Of a DNA stretch of 64,000 nucleotides, positions 48,076 through 60,200 are shown piece by piece. Location of the stretch: assembly GCA_944472155.2 (NCBI GenBank), contig OX235279.1, forward strand, positions 116,118,110 to 116,182,109. Reading direction: 5' to 3'. Under the pieces are notes generated by a model. The model ran no database searches. It had not been told where the DNA came from and saw nothing but the letters and a program-made list of their open reading frames with translations. Made by a program: the position numbers and the translations under genes. This DNA is from Trichobilharzia szidati. Its lineage: Eukaryota > Platyhelminthes > Trematoda > Strigeidida > Schistosomatidae. How positions within the stretch are numbered: the first letter of the stretch is position 1; each line of letters opens with the position of its first letter.

Positions 48076-48386
48076 GTTATTTTTCAGTTAAACTGCCTTG
48101 CAACTTTAAGTGATCACTAGTATTTATGTCTCCTTTTTATTCATACTTTTAGAATTCTTTTTTCATCACTCAACAGACGACAATTTTGTTCATACCTTGT
48201 TTCTGGAACTTCTTTGTCAACTTTATAAACTAAAAGCATTGCTAACGATGTTTATTTCAATGTGTTTGCAGCTAAGCAAAGATAAGGTAGCGGAATGAAA
48301 GCTGTATTATCACACCAATTGATGCTTTGCTTTGTTCAAATTTATGGAATGGAAAATATGATAAAAAGAATAGTCTTCATCTAAAC
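48076..48386. other. AT-rich DNA, no feature seen
   Basis: Spacer between PLE P4 and the Sm-alpha-type SINE. Nothing recognised. Confidence 0.45.
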
Positions 48387-48399
48387 AATTCAACTGATA

Positions 48400-48735
48400 T
48401 TTAATTTGTGGATGGTGACTAGCAGTGGAATGCAGGATGCATATTTCGTCCTATTCGGGACTCGTCATCTGGATGTACCTGCATTTCCCAGTGAGTGATG
48501 ATGTTCCCACCGAGGCTCGAACCCAGTGCCCTTAGTTTCAAACGCCAAAGCGTTATCCACTAGACCATTTGGGCCACGAGAGCCACCTCTTGTCCACTGC
48601 CAGTCACCATCCACAAATTAAATTCTAATTAAATGCCCAGACATCGTCAAAGCATCTGCACAAGAATCCGACATGTCAACCTGAGACCGAGCGATTCGGT
48701 CCAATCAATCGACGGGAAAATCTCAAATTCAATTA
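48400..48735 (-). mobile_element. Sm-alpha-type SINE with hammerhead ribozyme
   Basis: A 336-bp unit flanked by a perfect 13-bp duplication AATTCAACTGATA (48387-48399, 48736-48748). On the minus strand it has a 5' region, a tRNA-like head with ATGGTCTAGTGGATAACG (A-box) and GGGTTCGAGCC (B-box), and a hammerhead near the 3' end. The two parts are enclosed by a 30-bp inverted repeat (48399-48428 and 48594-48623, one mismatch). This is the architecture of the schistosome Sm-alpha family and the strongest taxonomic clue in the window. Confidence 0.92.
48430..48478 (-). ncRNA. Hammerhead ribozyme, probably inactive
   Basis: The minus strand reads CATCCAGATGACGAGTCCCG, then AATAGGACGAAATATGCATC. 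Stem II (GTCC/GGAC) and the GAAA box are intact, and the ATC triplet is a valid cleavage site. The first core position, C of CTGACGA, is A here. C3 is an essential catalytic-core base in hammerheads, so strong loss of cleavage is expected. Stem III is also weak. Confidence 0.8.
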
Positions 48736-48748
48736 AATTCAACTGATA

Positions 48749-50080
48749 GTTGAACCTGTATAAACTGGCAGCTAGCTTGGGTCAGTGGACTACCTGAATT
48801 CTTATCCAATATTATGCATCAAATATTCTCTATTTCTTATTATTTTTTAAGTATTTAAGTATTACTTTGGGTTGCAGAATATACTTGGGTACAATTTTAA
48901 TTTGCTTTTAAGCTATTGCTGTTCGTTTTTGGGAGACGAATGGAAAACATTGTTAGGGATTCGTATACTTTACAGACTGAACAGCATTCAGTCACATGAC
49001 GTACTATCGATTGAGACTTCGCTTAAAGATCATGGCTAAAGGAAAAATATTATGCAATAAGTTAAGCTGATAGTTCTGTACACTGTGTAAACATTTTGTC
49101 CAGAATAAAGCTATTATTATTGGTATTAGTAATACTATAATTTTCGTTTCTTATAGGAGGCAGAAGACATGTAATATACTGATAAGCGATTTACATTAAT
49201 GATAGCCGTTACAACATAGCCTAATTTTCTAAATAAGCTTTTTTTAAATTTGGCTAGATTTTTGCATCAAGCACCTATATTCCAATAATAACAAAAAGGA
49301 ATAATAAAATGTTCCATTTCGAAGCTCCTAATTAATCGGTGGTAAGGAACAGTATAATTTTGAATATAAATGACATATTTGTTTTTTAATTTGAAAATGG
49401 TCTTGTTTTTTCCTTACTTAGGCTAAATATATTAAATTTTGTTAGCTATATCTAAATAAACAGGCTTGGAATCTGTTGTAGACATTTTGTATTTATTGAA
49501 CGGTAAGTCACAGCTCATTCCATTGTGTGCTAAACATCTTGTTCTCCCAATTTGAATTAATCTGATTTCTTAATTTATATAACTTTTGCTCTATACCTTA
49601 CTTAGCATCATAAGAGTTTATAACTGCTAGACTAGTAGGCTGACCTACTGAATGATGTTAAAATTCGTACTCTTGTAGACTAGTTTACACACTGTAATAG
49701 CCTAAAACATGAACATTTATCCTCTCAATAGAAACAGTGTTGATAAAATGATGTACTTCCTTGAAAACCATATCAAATCATGTGGCTGAAAATTGTTAGT
49801 GGTAAAGAAATTAAGAATTTCATTACTGTCTGAAGGGCTTTCAACGTTAACCGCAGAGAGGTAAAAGCTGTCAAGTGGAACCTGCTCACAGAATGCAGCT
49901 GTAACACCGATCTCTCTTTATAACATAGGTAATATCTAACTCGATTTCAAGCATATGAAACAGGTCCGTATTATTAAAATCACTAGTCTTATCTTCGTAT
50001 GACCTAAGAAGTGATCTGCTTGAAGTGTTACAGACACGTAATAAGCACTAGGCTGTTAATTACTATAGTATATTATTGTT
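48749..50080. other. AT-rich DNA, no feature seen
   Basis: No supported gene or repeat. Confidence 0.45.
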
Positions 50081-50081
50081 C

Positions 50082-52795
50082 CCTTGGGTTCCTAGTGGAA
50101 AATAGGGTTTCAACAAAACATCTCCACTTTCTTCTATTTTCTGCCCTCCTCCTCCTCAGCTGGCTACCTCCACGATTGCACACAATCTCTCATCTCCTCC
50201 TTGACACACGTCTCCTCCATGTAACCCTCGCACCGAAGACACACTCGTCGCTTACCATTTGCATTCCCCTTAAGCAATGGCCTAGATGGCCCGCGATTTC
50301 CTTCGATGGCCTCTCCAGCATATGCCCCATCCATCTCCACTTTCTCCTACATATTTGTTGAGTGATCGACACCTGGCTGGTTTGTTCTTGGCCAGACTTT
50401 CTTATTATCAGTTCCGACTGACCGGCCAGCCATTTGATCTTCAGTATGGAGCCAGTGAAGGCAGCTGTTGATGAATTCATTTAGTGGCACACTGGAAATC
50501 TTTTTCGTAACACGCTGGCCAAGTTCCTTACCCGTATAGAAGCACTGACCGACTTGACATTGGTGTTGAAAATGCAAATCTTCTTCTTGATGCTGAACTC
50601 AGATTTCAGACTGATTTCAGATTGACTGAGATGAACACTGCCCTTCCGATTCTGACTGGCTTTGACATCTTCATCCGTTGCAATTGCCTGTGGTGGAAAC
50701 GAGGCTTCCTGGATGATTAAAAGCAGGAAGTAAACTCTGTTAAATCTCTCATGTTTACGCTGATTTTTGCTTGTTGTGGTTGGCTGTTTGATTGGTTTGT
50801 TGGTTATCTTCACCACCTCCGTCTTATCTATGTGTCACGTGGAGTCCAGCAGTCGCTGCCAGCTTCTTCAGTCAGTTTGTTGCTTTTTGACCGCCTGTAT
50901 GGCTTGGAGTTTGTGTGACAGTGAACATAAATCATCAGCGAAATCCAGATCTTCTAAATGGAGTCTATTTGTCAGTCCAACGTGATTTTTGTTTTCTATC
51001 TCTCTCTCTCTGTGCCCAGTGTGACACATACTGCAGTACACCACAACTGTGGACATCTTCAGTGATACTAGGCAGACTGCCTAGTCTTACTCCTGTATTC
51101 ACTTCAAACGCCTCGCTGAGTTTCACGCTGTGCATCGCCTGACACGTGGCATTGTCATCTAGACAGCCAGCTGTCGAATGAGGTTGATGAAGACTTGTGC
51201 AGTCGGTGCACGCCATAGTGTCGAAGTAGTTTCCGAATTACTTCTCCGTCAACGCCGTCTGGTGAAAACCTTCTGGAAGTCGGTTAAGTTGCCACTCTAT
51301 GCATAGTTCTGTGATGATGATGCGTGGAGTTTCAATTCAATCAGCAGATGATTTCCCTTTCCTGAATCCAGTTCGTTCAGTTTCGAGGGAGCGAACGGGG
51401 TTATGCATGCAGTACATCTTTTATTCTCTCCAGGATGATGCGACACATTATTTTACTTGGCGTGGAGAAGAGCATTATTCCACGACACTTCTTGCATAGT
51501 GAGGTGTAAGTCGCTCTTGTTTGGCAAGTTGACAAGGTAGCCAGCCTCTCTTCCAAGCGATGGTCACCTTTCCTTCTTTCCAAACCTTTTGCAGTGAAGG
51601 CGTGAGCATGTCTACTGCAGTCTCTGGGTCTGTTCTCAGTGCTTCATGTGATGGGGAATCGCGTCCGGTTCTGCTGCCTTCCCGGCTAGCCTTCAGTAGC
51701 TCGACTGCACTCAAGATTACTGTGTTTGTTGTAGGATTGGTGTCCAATGAAATTGATGTGTGTGTTGTTCTTGGTATTTCTGCTTCACTTCTCGACTGTG
51801 TCGAACAGGCTGCTTCTCGAAATTCTTGAGCTTTATTGAGATGAAATATGTGTGCTTTTGGTGTACCCCTCGGGTGAAATCCATGTCGCTGGCCTTGTGT
51901 ATGTCCTTGTGTTTCTTCACACTGCCTTTGAAAACCAAATGATTGAAGACACAGCAGTCTTTGAAGTGTTCTGCATTCTCATTCATCTCCCCTAAGAATA
52001 GCCTCTCGACACATGATGAGTTCTCTTTCTGTATCGTCTGCCCCAGTTTGGCTCGCATTCATATCGCCTCTAAGGATTTCGATGTCTTCATTCGCAGATG
52101 TTGTCCATTACTGTACGCAGTTGTCTGCAGACATCTTACTTCTTCCCTTGTTACGCGTTGTTTGTAGCATTGTGAGTAGCATTTCATGATAATTGTGACC
52201 TTCCTTACTTTCTTCTTTCCTTTTGGGCTGAGTGTTGCTGTCATAATCCTGTGGGAGGCGATCGGTACCCACTGCATCAGGGCTTTGACTGACACTTGTG
52301 ACATCATGATAGCCACTCACTGCCTCAGTGTGCTGGTGGTTGTCGTCTGTGTGACCAGACCGAAGTAGATTATTGACTCTCCAGTTGACGATTTTGACAG
52401 TCCGTATCCATTCCACTTGCTTCACAGATTTCGAGCACTTCTATGCCATGTATTCTCATTTTTTGGCTACCTGGGTAGCCTTTCCAACCAGCCTTGTGCA
52501 TTGTACATACATTTGACCTCAGCATACTCATTCTTGTTTTCATCAAGAGGAGACACATCTGGTGGCTGACTGGCTCTAGGAAGGCTTTTACCAGTCCGCT
52601 ATTTCGTTTTGCCTATGCAATTGCAGCGACTAACAAGATTGTTATTTGAATTTTTTGAATTTTAAATATATTTTCTTTGCGTTTAATCTTTTCTAGCATT
52701 TTGATAGTTTTTTTAGTGTAGTGTTGCTAGCCCCGCGCCTAAACCTCCCTCTTCACTCGGGTTTGTAACCGGCTTTAAACAAGCAAGCCAGTGAA
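50082..52795 (-). pseudogene. RTE-clade retrotransposon R8 (long, dead)
   Basis: Same order as R5 on the minus strand: leader with GGCGCGGGGCTAGCAAC (near 52735), endonuclease (SGHTDDNHQHTEAV near 52355; NENAEHFKDCC near 51985), pre-RT box, RT with DFADDLCSLSH near 50940, C-terminal region and the 3' end at 50082. It shares with R5 the short EN-RT linker and the frame break after RSVVE, but has different flanks, so both probably descend from one already defective parent that was copied in trans. It differs from R5 by scattered changes along its whole length. Confidence 0.85.
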
Positions 52796-53740
52796 GTAGG
52801 CGAGGTTTCTCTGAAAGAGTGCAGTGAAATAAATTTAATCATGTCTATGAAATTGTGCTTAACAACAAAGTAATACTGGCTTTTCCGTTCTTTCATGCAA
52901 TCTTAGAATATATGCACTGGATGGATTTAGAAACCAAGGATATGCTTAAAATAATTTTCTTTGTTTCACGTACCAATCAAACCATTGTAATGCCTATTGG
53001 TTTTTTATCTGAAATATTTTTCATATTATTAATTTTCATCTTAATAGCACACCCAATGGATAGCTTCTTAGACGAAGAACTGAAAAATGAGTGTTTGAAT
53101 CTATAGAATGAAAATCTGAAACTGTTGTCATGGCTCAGATTTTATGAAAGTATCACTGACTTGTCGTTTATTAAACTGATAAAGTTATCAATGATTTATA
53201 TGAACTCCATAATAGTCGAGTGCCAAATGAAAGGTAAACATATATAACAATAATATATGCCCAAATCTCACCAACAGTGAGAATAATGATTCTAGCGTTC
53301 AGCTTCAGTATCTCTTAGATTTATACATAATGGACGAATATTGTTGTTTTCTTAAGAAATCATCACACTCTTGCTAAAAACTGACGCGAAAGTACCACAT
53401 TTCAGAATAATTCTTTAATAATATTCAAATTCACCTTGAAAAGACTTTGATATGCAAAATTGAATGAAATGAGGCTGAGTGGTTCATCAGAAAAAAGCCT
53501 TTTTTTCAATGAAAGGTTTGAGGAGACAGACAGCTAAAGCGTCGGAATAAAACATTATTCCCAAGAGTTTTATTTGCTCAATCATGAGTTATCATTTTTA
53601 ACTGAAAACTTCTTTTCTCTCCTTCTTCACTTAAATTAGGATATTACATATTGTGACAGTTAGGGTTCGAAATGTGATTTAAAAATATCAAACTTTACAG
53701 TCAGATTAATGAAGCCTTCTTGCTTATATTTTTATAACTG
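52796..53740. other. AT-rich DNA, no feature seen
   Basis: The ORF at 52855-53106 has hydrophobic stretches (FFILLIFILIAHP) but no recognisable family and AT-driven composition. Confidence 0.4.
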
Positions 53741-53741
53741 T

Positions 53742-54750
53742 TATTTATTATTATTTCCTTAAGTTTCAAGTGGAACATAAAGCTTCAGTAGTTCAGCTTC
53801 ATTTCACTCTGTTCTCTACAGTCACTTTAAGCTGGCTACACGACCGGCCACAAAATTCCACTTCCTACTCACATAATTTCCTCCACTTTACCATAGAAAA
53901 TGCTACTTGTGGTTTTCCACTGTGGTTCCACTCGACGGCTTGATATGTGATGTCATTCATCGGTTTTCTCAGTGAATGTCCAATCCGTCTTCATTTCATT
54001 CTTCATATTTGCTGATCAGTATGTTCTTGGTTGGTTCGTAGCCATAGGTTCCTTATTGTTTATCCTTTCTGGTCACCTGATATTTCATGTGGAGTGAAAA
54101 CAGCTACCTATGGGCTCTGCAGCAGGCTATTGAAAATGCTTTATAGTCTTTAGTCTCTGCACCACACAGAATCACTGTCTCGACATTAGCGTTGAAAGTC
54201 CGAGTTTCGCTCCTTATAATACTGATTCCAGTTGATTTCCATACTTATTTCAGATTAATGAGTGTCTGTCTTGCTTTTCCATCCAGCCTTTGGCCTCCTT
54301 ACCTGTGCTGTCTGTAGTTGAAATGATGCCACCTGTATAAATGAAGGAAGTGACTAACTTGAAACTTTTGTTGTTTATGGTGATTGGTGCTTATTTTTGT
54401 TAGTTAGGTATCTGCATCACATTTGTCTTCTCCATGTACATGACAAGTTCAGCCTTCACTGTTTCTTCTGCCAACTTGTTGATTTTCGCCTTAGATCTTC
54501 CAGTATCTTTTCTCAAGTATAACGTAAAACAATTTCCCCACTCTGTTGAGTGATTCAGTCCGCCACAATCAAGAATATCACCGGCGATATTAGAAATATT
54601 TGTCTTGCTCCTATCTTCAAATCAAAAGCACTGTTGAGTTTTTCAGTGTGAATCACTTGACATGTGCCGATATCTTATAGCTGTTGAATGAGTGATACGG
54701 ATTTTGAGCACTCCATAGTGTCGATGTAGTTTGCAAACTAGTTCGAAGCC
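53742..54750 (-). pseudogene. RTE-clade retrotransposon, 3' fragment R9
   Basis: Plus-strand AAGTTTCAAGTGGAACATAA marks the 3' end. The minus strand then shows the post-RT region and a pre-FADD region degraded beyond easy reading. It closely parallels R7 (for example TTTCAACTACAGACAGCAC and the GGAGGCCAAAGGCTGGATGG block), so R7 and R9 form one subgroup. Confidence 0.7.
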
Positions 54751-55865
54751 AATAAGTTCTCATGAAAGCATATATTTACATCTCTAGTTCAAAAACTAAG
54801 CTTAACAAAACTAGATATCTACTGTATAAATAGAATACTTAATATTTAATCATCACACTTGCTATATCCACTGTCTGCTTGTTTCTTCTCTTGCCTTTTC
54901 TCTTCAACCTTAAAAAAACATCACAGTTACATTTTTGTTTCGCTTTGATTGTATTATTATTCATTTTCGCTTCTGTTTTACACTTACATTACTATTATCC
55001 TACTTTGCTATTGTTTTAATGCAATTCATCATACTTTTTTATAATGCATCTCATACAAACTGCATCTGTTCTTGTTGTAAGTTCACGGACGTGCATATTT
55101 CACTCATATAGCCTGATATTCGGGCTAATTGCTAATTGTCTCGTATATACATTTAAATCATATGAATACCTTGTTGTTTCCTTTATCATCTGCGCATGAC
55201 ATTATCACTGATATTTATTTCATCATCTACACGCTGTCAAAAAAAAAAAGAAAAAGAATTCATATCACGTATTCATTAGACGCAAAACAAACAGTAGAAT
55301 TGTAATTCATAACATACTGTAGTATACAGAGGCAGGTGGTTATTTATTCATAAACAGATGACTAAATAAAATATAGATAATACGTAAATAAAAGCATAAA
55401 TAACATAGTACAGTAACTGATTTTCCATCATTTCTACAACTTCAGAGAAATAATTAAGTAAAGATAGGTCATATGACTGCATAGCCCATTGTGTGAATAA
55501 TTTATTACTGCTTCTTTCAATGGAATGAGTAACAACTGACCATTGTTTAATTAATTTATATGAACCTAACCCGTGAGTGAAATGACAGTCTAAGTGTATT
55601 CTATCTCGATTCCTTCTTTGCCAAATAGACTGCTGAAAGATAAATCTTTTGAATTCACTTTCTTAAACTCAGGAGTCTTTATTGATGATAGACTATGGTA
55701 ACAACGATCTTATGAAAAGTTTTCATCTGTTTAAGTTTTTTTTACTCCACAGCACAATTAATAGTTTACATTATTGTAATAATCATATGTGATATTATTA
55801 CTGTTATTATAATTTCTGATATACTACGATAGTTATATGTACTGATACACACTGAATTCAAGCAT
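54751..55865. other. AT-rich DNA, no feature seen
   Basis: No supported gene. A poly(A) tract lies at about 55231-55242. Confidence 0.45.
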
Positions 55866-55869
55866 TCGT

Positions 55870-56340
55870 GTAGTATACCTGAGTTGATAAAATAATATTG
55901 ACAAAAGACTGAAAGATGCAATAAAAAGAAGCTTCCCTGCAGCTAAACTCATAACATTATATAGCACCACTTCTTCTAAAAGCCACTCGAAACTGGATAA
56001 ATACCTCCAACTGCGTTTATGAATTTACGTGCACTTGCGGAGGTAAGTACTTTGGAAGGATAGAAAGAAGGGCTTTTCTCCGGTTTTCTGAACATATTCC
56101 AAGTAATCTGTGCCTGAAAAAAGCAAATATTCTCAGAGTGCAGTTACCAGACATATTGTTGATACCAAACATCTCGTAAAGATTCCAAAATCCTTGAAAA
56201 TATTAAATAGATAAAAGAGAGCAAATTTACTACGATTTCCCGAAGCGATCGCAATCAAACGATTTAAACCAGACTTATGCATACTGAAAGAGAGCGTGAT
56301 TAATCTCTCGCTCCCTTGGTAACTGAATTTTGATTACATT
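55870..56340 (+). pseudogene. PLE GIY-YIG domain (P5)
   Basis: Plus-strand frames give RLKDAIKRSFPAAKLITLYS and then the endonuclease start NCVYEFTCTCGGKYFGRIER with the CxCG cysteines present. Next come RFSEHIPSNL, a frame change to RHIVDTKHL, and the C-terminus KPDLCILKESVINLSLPW-like. The order fits the linker plus GIY-YIG domain of schistosome PLEs. Frameshifts near 56000 and 56140 make it a pseudogene. Confidence 0.75.
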
Positions 56341-56934
56341 AATTAGTCATATAATTCAGTGATCTCAACTAACTGAACAAATCTTAATCTTATAAACTGT
56401 AACCGCTTTTGTTTCCTGAGTTGCTATGAGAATCTACATGCTAACACTGTTCTGTTAATTTTTTCTGTTTTCTGTGCTACCTCTACCCCCTCTCTCCTAC
56501 TTTCAAAGCGTATAAATTGATGATGAAAACTTAAACTAAAAATTGTAATGCTTACATTTTGGATGCGTCAGTTTTATAGTATCTCTTCTCTACTACCACT
56601 TAAACACTAAACAATGTTATTATTATCTACATAACCATTGTAATTTTTTATTTTTTATTTTGATTACAGCTTGATGCCACATCGTATTTTCAGTACAAGT
56701 ATGACATTTTCAGCATGGATATCGGTAGCCCAAATTTTGCAGGCCGATCATAGATATCGGGTGTAAGTCGGTAGGGGTTCGAACCCCGGACCATGTGCAT
56801 GGTCGGCGAGCGTCCTAACCACTGTGCCACCGACCAACATTTCAGGTAGTCTGCAGCTGGTGAGAACCTGTGAAGTAGAATGATATCATTTTAAACTGTA
56901 AATTTTGTCTTTCTTATGTTATTGTAATATTCTG
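56341..56934 (+). repeat. PLE 3'-noncoding/LTR-like segment, interrupted by a SINE
   Basis: Matches 45600-46016 up to about 56640 and again from about 56838. The SINE-like unit 56640-56837 lies between, so it inserted into this segment. Confidence 0.55.
56640..56837 (-). mobile_element. Chimeric SINE: S-family tRNA head with a different body (S5)
   Basis: The minus-strand head GGCACAGTGGTTAGGACGC with GGGGTTCGAACCCC is nearly the same as S1-S4. The body and tail, however, are the block shared with 41639-41735 (ATATCCATGCTGAAAATG to an A-rich end) instead of the RTE-like body. Target duplication is not clear. Confidence 0.65.
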
Positions 56935-57620
56935 AATATCATAAAAGTCGTTGTAAGCGTAATCTCCGAAAACGTGTAGCTGAACACTATCCAGTCTGGT
57001 TAATGAAAGGCGAACGTAGAACTGCGAAGTCGTCTCTCCGTGATCACCTGTTAGAGTCAGGTCATTTAGCCCCATGTGATTCATATTTCAAAGTTATCTA
57101 CATGGCAAAATCGAATCGTTCCAAAAGTTTACGTTTTCTTCACTTATGCATAGCCGAAACTTCAGCTATACATGAACAGAAACATAAATTATGTGTTCAA
57201 AAACGTTTTGTCAAACCCCTTTCTTTACCTTGGTCATAGTAATGTTCTTTCTAGTTTTTACTTTATTTTATTTTACCACTTGAATTCTTTCCACTTCACT
57301 TCACATCTTCATTCTTATCGTAATCGTACTCTTAATTTTTTAAAATTTTTAGACAATACTTGACATTTTTAAAACATTTTTGATTTCAGTTCACTTATAA
57401 AACAATCTTTAATAATTTTGGTAATTTATCCACTTCAACTCTACCCCTTATAACATTTTAATTATCGTTATTCTTATCACATATATGTATATTGACTGAG
57501 CAATTATTTAGTGCCACTTAATAACCTTTTCTGTAATATAAATACGACTGTACAGCTTGAAAATGCAGTCGCTGAAAAGAAATTTCTTCGCTGAACAAAA
57601 ACTGTGTTTTTACTTATGAA
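56935..57620 (+). pseudogene. PLE GIY-YIG C-terminal part and 3' end (P6)
   Basis: Plus-strand RKRVAEHYPVWLMKGERRTA, LRDHLLESGHLAPCDSYFKV and LCVQKRFVKPLSLPW match P4 (47401-48075), including the 3' noncoding end TACGACTGTACAGCTTGAAA. The C-terminal 78 residues are still open from the ATG at 57003. The catalytic GIY-YIG start is missing, so it is not a functional nuclease. Confidence 0.75.
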
Positions 57621-58790
57621 TAAATGGGTATTTTTCGTAATTAAAACTGTTTAGCTTAATAGCTTATCACAATTTCAGAATTCAGCTTTTCCATAAATAT
57701 ATAAATGTAATGCCGTACGAAAAATCAACTTTTAATTTAATTCATTCTCCTGTTAAAAATAGCGTATAAAGCAGTTTTGACTTAAATTTTTCGCATTTCT
57801 CTAAAATTTAATGTTTCTTTTTCTTTTTTTTAATGCAAAATAAAGAAAAAAGAAATTGGTTAGGAGGTTGTAGGTATTTTTACTTGCAGCAGTGTTGTAA
57901 ACCATTCAATCCTCATTATTTTTCTTTCACTGAAAATGATTACATATAAATTTTAATGTAAATTCTGAAGTTAAATATGATCATTTGTTTGAATAGCTCA
58001 GTAGCTGAATTTTCTGGTACACTATTCTAAAGTGTCAGTTTGTTGGTTTGTTGACACAAATCGAAGAATATATTTATTTGAGGATTTTGTTTTGGGCTGG
58101 AAGCGCCATCACTAAATGATACTTTACCACTGTATTTCTTTTATGAAATAGAATTATTTCATGCTAGAATTCATTTGGTACAACATTTCTTTATAAAAAT
58201 TGATACAACAAATACCAGTGTGCAGCATGATCCCACGTTTATTTTCACTGCAGCACACTAATGCAGTCATAATCACCATGTAATGTAAATTTTCTACGGT
58301 CACACCACTTTAATTTAGCCCCTTCTAAACCCTTTTTATGCTGACCCTGAGTGTATGCGATTATAAAACCTTAGAAGACGCTTAATTTGTAGGAAGTGTG
58401 TTCTCAATAGATTTGTTGAAAAAGAAAAGAATGCAATACAGAAAAAAATCACTACTTTCACTGTGTTCGAACAACACCGCATATTCTATCTGCAGAATGC
58501 TTTCAGTATGAATGTTTGTTATTGCGAACGGCTTTAATGAAGACCTGGATATTATTTTCAAAATTGTAAAGAACAAGACTAATAGATTGCCATTCTTTTG
58601 TAAAGTAAGCATAAAGATGTGTTGTAAAAGAAAAATCAGCAGAGCCTTTTCGGAGGCAAAACATCTTCAGTAATAAAGTATATCACTCATCAACAGCGAT
58701 GTCTCAGTGGAACCATTTACATTACATTAATGAAGATAATGACTGCAAACTAACTGCAATCCTACTTATTCCACAATATGTGTCCATTGC
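57621..58790. other. AT-rich DNA, no feature seen
   Basis: No supported gene. The minus-strand ORF at 58382-58612 is unrecognised. Confidence 0.45.
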
Positions 58791-58797
58791 TGTCATT

Positions 58798-58905
58798 AGT
58801 TAGGTGGCGATGGTTAACAAAGGAATCGATTATGCAAGTTTAATCCAATTCGGGACTGGTCATCTGCATACACCTAGGGATTTGCCAGTGGAAATAAATC
58901 ATTTC
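58798..58905 (-). mobile_element. Decayed Sm-alpha-type SINE fragment with hammerhead remnant
   Basis: The minus strand reads TATGCAGATGACCAGTCCCG, then AATTGGATTAAACTTGCAT, aligning base for base with the hammerhead at 48430-48478. It carries the same A in place of core C3, plus a changed G8 and a lost GAAA. The right side (GGTGGCGATGGTTAAC) aligns with the 48400-48425 inverted repeat. Confidence 0.65.
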
Positions 58906-59394
58906 TCTCCCTATGAAAACAAATCAGGGAAATTAGAAGTCTTACTAAATATCCGCTTATTAATTAAACTAGTTTGACTTTAACCAGCATTACATTTATA
59001 TATAATATTGGCATACTTGTTTCTTACTCCTCACACTAGTGTGATCCACAAGGTAAGTAAAAATGAACAATCCGCCGGTTTATGAATTACTGATTATTTT
59101 ACTAAAAGTTTCAATGCAACGTATTATCATGGTTTCCCTGAAGAAGTACGAATACTATAGTTAGATGAATCGAACTTTATTCTCCCTCTAAAGGCCTTCT
59201 GTGTTCAGCTGAAAATTATTAGAATGATGAGGTAATTTCACTAAGTGACTGACCGACTGTTTTCAATGTAGAACTTGGCACAGATTTACAGCAGTTTGAG
59301 TTGCCGCCCTCCATGTAGCACATAAAGCAAGAGAAGAGAGCAGAGAGATGGTAAACAGATATGAGGCGAACAGAATAGTGATATGGAAGAACAA
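58906..59394. other. AT-rich DNA, no feature seen
   Basis: No supported gene or repeat. Confidence 0.4.
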
Positions 59395-60200
59395 TACAAC
59401 TTTATTGTGTATTATAAGTCACAAGGAGTGGATGCATATGCGCCACTGAAAACGACTTTGAGCCACATCACCAATTGTCTCCAGCCATTGGTTGTTACCA
59501 TTCCGAGGATCCCAACCAAGAAGTTTACAACTCCCTACGTGGCTGGCTTAAACTAAGCGTTGTGAATTTCATTCACAGATGAAGTCATGTTTCGGTTTCA
59601 CTACCACTAGCTCTTTTCCAACCTGATCAATCCTATGTCAACTAACATCACCCATTGTTGAGGAAGGCGATAGCTAGGCATACGTAACCCGTGTCTTAAC
59701 CGTCTCAATTGGTGTAACTTCACAACATTGTTGATTGATTTTCCCTCCTTACCTGGCACTCAACCAATCCTTCACTTCAATATTACTCACCCTACTATAC
59801 CACTTAACATGCGAGATAGAATGTAGACACCTACGATCAAAGACAGCTCGCCAGATTTTTGCTGTCTTCAGCCTTCAATAGCCATACCTTGATGACAGAC
59901 ATAAAGAAGGACGTAATGAACTGCTACTGTGCAGCATACATGTCTTTTGGTTGACAGCGGGATATCACGTCTAAAAAGCCAGAGATGGCGTAAACTGGGA
60001 AATGCTAAACAGGCCTTCTGTATCCATGATGAGATTTCGTCAGTGATCAACCTGCTGATGGGACTGATGCAACCTCCCAAATGGATGGAAGGGTCAACAC
60101 ACTCAAATACCTCATTCTTTATCTTTATGCTAGGAGTCTCTGAGAGTGTTCTATGCATTTTAATCGTCAGAAAAGGGTTTGTTTTCAATATCTTATTTTC
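59395..60200 (-). pseudogene. Second non-LTR family, post-RT C-terminal region (copy N2)
   Basis: Minus-strand translation: ECVDPSIHLGGCISP, LITDEISSWIQKACLAF and LRHLWLFRRDIPLSTKRHVC then CTVAVHYVLLY. This is the region after the catalytic core in RTE/CR1-like schistosome elements (consensus VDxFTYLGSCISP, DEISxRIQKAR, RRDIRLS). The 3' part carries stops, and an inverted AATAAA-type signal lies near 59400. It matches N1 at 19700-20290. Confidence 0.75.

Noticed and set aside
52855..53106. 83-residue ORF with a transmembrane-like stretch
   Set aside because: No family resemblance, no splice or promoter context, and composition matches the AT-rich background.
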